7,695 nucleotides of DNA, taken from assembly GCA_002085205.1 (NCBI GenBank), contig NATF01000100.1, forward strand, positions 1 to 7,695, read 5' to 3'. This document shows positions 6,627 to 7,695 of this stretch, in pieces (within the stretch, counting starts at the first letter, position 1; each line of letters opens with the position of its first letter). Under the pieces are notes generated by a model, which saw only the letters and a list, made by a program, of their open reading frames with translations, was not told where the DNA came from and did not search any database. The DNA is from Candidatus Cloacimonas sp. 4484_275 (GTDB taxonomy: Bacteria > Cloacimonadota > Cloacimonadia > Cloacimonadales > TCS61). A program made the position numbers and the translations under genes.

Positions 6627-7695
6627 TCGGACACTCCATCATTAGTTCGAAGGTCGTTCCCACTCCGATTTCACTCCGAACATTTATTTCGGCATTGTTT
6701 ATTTCCGTCAATTTTTTCACCAAAGCAAGTCCCAAACCGATTCCCTTTTTCTTTTTGGAAAAATAAGGCTCGAAAATGCGTTTCAGGTCTTCCGAAGCGA
6801 TTCCGCTTCCGAAATCGATAATCGCGATGATTATCTTATTGTTTTTTTCTTTCAGATTGATTGTAATCGGTTTTTCGGGCGGAGATGCGTCAATCGCATT
6901 TTGCAGAAGATTGGTAATCACCTGATAAAAATGCGTCTTGTCAAATTCAATCAGACATTTTTTCAATCCGGTTATTTTGATATCGTATTTATGAGAATAT
7001 GATTTTGCGATTGAACGAATTTCCGCAAAAGGGTTAAAAACGGAAAATTCCGGTTTCGTATTTTTGGCGAAATTGGAAAAATTTTGAGCCAAATTGTAAA
7101 GATGTCGAATTTCCTGATTAATTATCTGCACGGCTTCCGGAAAAATATCGTCGAATTTTTTCGTCCCGAATTTATCTTCCAATCTTTGAATGGAAAGTTG
7201 AATGGGAGTGAGCGGATTTTTTATTTCGTGCGCCAAAATTCGAGAAAATTGTTTCCAAATATTTTCCTTTTCCGCTTCCAAAAGCTTGGTTTGAATATTT
7301 GCCAATTCTCTGGACATACTATTAAAAGATTGTTTCAGCTCTTTTATCTCTTTAATTCCCGTTTCCGGCAGATTAACGGAAAATTCGCCTTCTTTTATTT
7401 TGGAAGTCGCCTGTTGCAATTCTTTCAAAGGTTTTGTTATTTGATAAAAAATAACGATAAAAATTATAATCGAGACGACCATCAAACTGAAAATAATTGC
7501 CGCGGAATAAGTTTTGGCTTCCTTCTGCAAAAGTTCCGTCGTTGCCAAAGATTGGCGAAATTTTGAGGTGAGATCAGCCGCAATAAGGCTGTCTGTTTTC
7601 GTTTTGTATTCCAAAGAAGAGAGAATTTTATCGAATTGCAGGTTCAAAAATGCTTTGTTCATTCGGTTTTGTTTGTTTACGAGAAACGCGTTGAT
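6607..7695 (-). CDS. NtrY-like sensor histidine kinase (N-terminus outside window)
   Basis: The frame is open to the window edge (the codons before the ATG at 7662 read INAFLVNKQNR without a stop), so the 5' end is missing. Counting from that Met: an extracytoplasmic remnant (1-53); a transmembrane helix at about 54-74 (AAIIFSLMVVSIIIFIVIFYQ region); a HAMP linker (ITKPLKELQQATSKIKEG, about 75-128); and an H-box AHEIKNPLTPIQLS with phosphoacceptor H145. In the ATPase domain are N-box NLLQNAIDAS (251-260), G1 DFGSGI (283-288), F-box FEPYFSKKKKG and G2 GIGLGLALVKK. All catalytic motifs are intact. The H-box is the version found in NtrY-like kinases. It would autophosphorylate in response to an envelope-side or membrane signal and pass phosphate to the overlapping downstream regulator. 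The end (stop 6607-6609) overlaps the regulator start, indicating translational coupling. Confidence 0.93.
   Translation of the reverse strand: MNAFLVNKQNRMNKAFLNLQFDKILSSLEYKTKTDSLIAADLTSKFRQSLATTELLQKEAKTYSAAIIFSLMVVSIIIFIVIFYQITKPLKELQQATSKIKEGEFSVNLPETGIKEIKELKQSFNSMSRELANIQTKLLEAEKENIWKQFSRILAHEIKNPLTPIQLSIQRLEDKFGTKKFDDIFPEAVQIINQEIRHLYNLAQNFSNFAKNTKPEFSVFNPFAEIRSIAKSYSHKYDIKITGLKKCLIEFDKTHFYQVITNLLQNAIDASPPEKPITINLKEKNNKIIIAIIDFGSGIASEDLKRIFEPYFSKKKKGIGLGLALVKKLTEINNAEINVRSEIGVGTTFELMMECPNESVDY

Noticed and set aside
6438..6821. A 127-codon plus-strand open frame across the kinase/regulator junction
   Set aside because: It is antisense to the receiver start and the kinase ATPase domain, both recognisable, and lacks a start signal.
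7084..7566. A 160-codon plus-strand open frame
   Set aside because: It is the mirror of the histidine kinase; the minus strand carries the H-box and HAMP segment here.

Overview
This is an AT-rich bacterial window of 7.7 kb. A secreted protein ending in a Por/T9SS type A-like sorting domain, an NtrY/NtrX-like sensor/regulator pair, a 67K-type SppA and a small single-RRM RNA-binding protein together suggest a Gram-negative member of the FCB group. A Cloacimonadota-like bacterium, probably from a metagenome, fits best. That placement is inferred from gene content and protein style; no rRNA or marker gene is present.

Plus strand, left to right: the 3' end of a class III adenylate/guanylate cyclase (1-396); a 356-bp spacer holding a strong imperfect palindrome (676-724); a signal-peptide protein with an Asp-box, a calcium-loop-like motif and a C-terminal sorting domain (756-2745), whose reading frame is broken in three places; and a rho-independent terminator (2757-2789). 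Convergent on the minus strand is a flavin-reductase-like FMN-binding protein (2795-3274). Divergent from it is an RRM protein (3564-3836) with a candidate promoter and a hairpin-bearing leader, ended by a bidirectional terminator (3864-3894).

The right half is one minus-strand operon transcribed toward the left: a sensor histidine kinase (5' end outside the window), a sigma-54-type response regulator whose start overlaps the kinase by 20 nt, then signal peptide peptidase SppA 19 nt later. It reads as a membrane two-component system co-transcribed with an envelope protease.

The most striking property is a set of six coding lesions in three of seven genes. The secreted protein has a frameshift near 1008, a perfect 20-bp tandem duplication at 1186-1225 and a frame jump near 1356. 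SppA has a homopolymer frameshift near 4011-4017. The response regulator has two internal deletions, one removing the receiver phosphorylation site and one removing the Walker A region. The kinase, flavin reductase, RRM protein and cyclase tail read cleanly. Either this locus is decaying (or phase-variable), or the contig carries consensus errors and collapsed segments; sequence alone cannot decide. I found no CRISPR array, tRNA, rRNA, insertion sequence or clearly novel multi-gene system.
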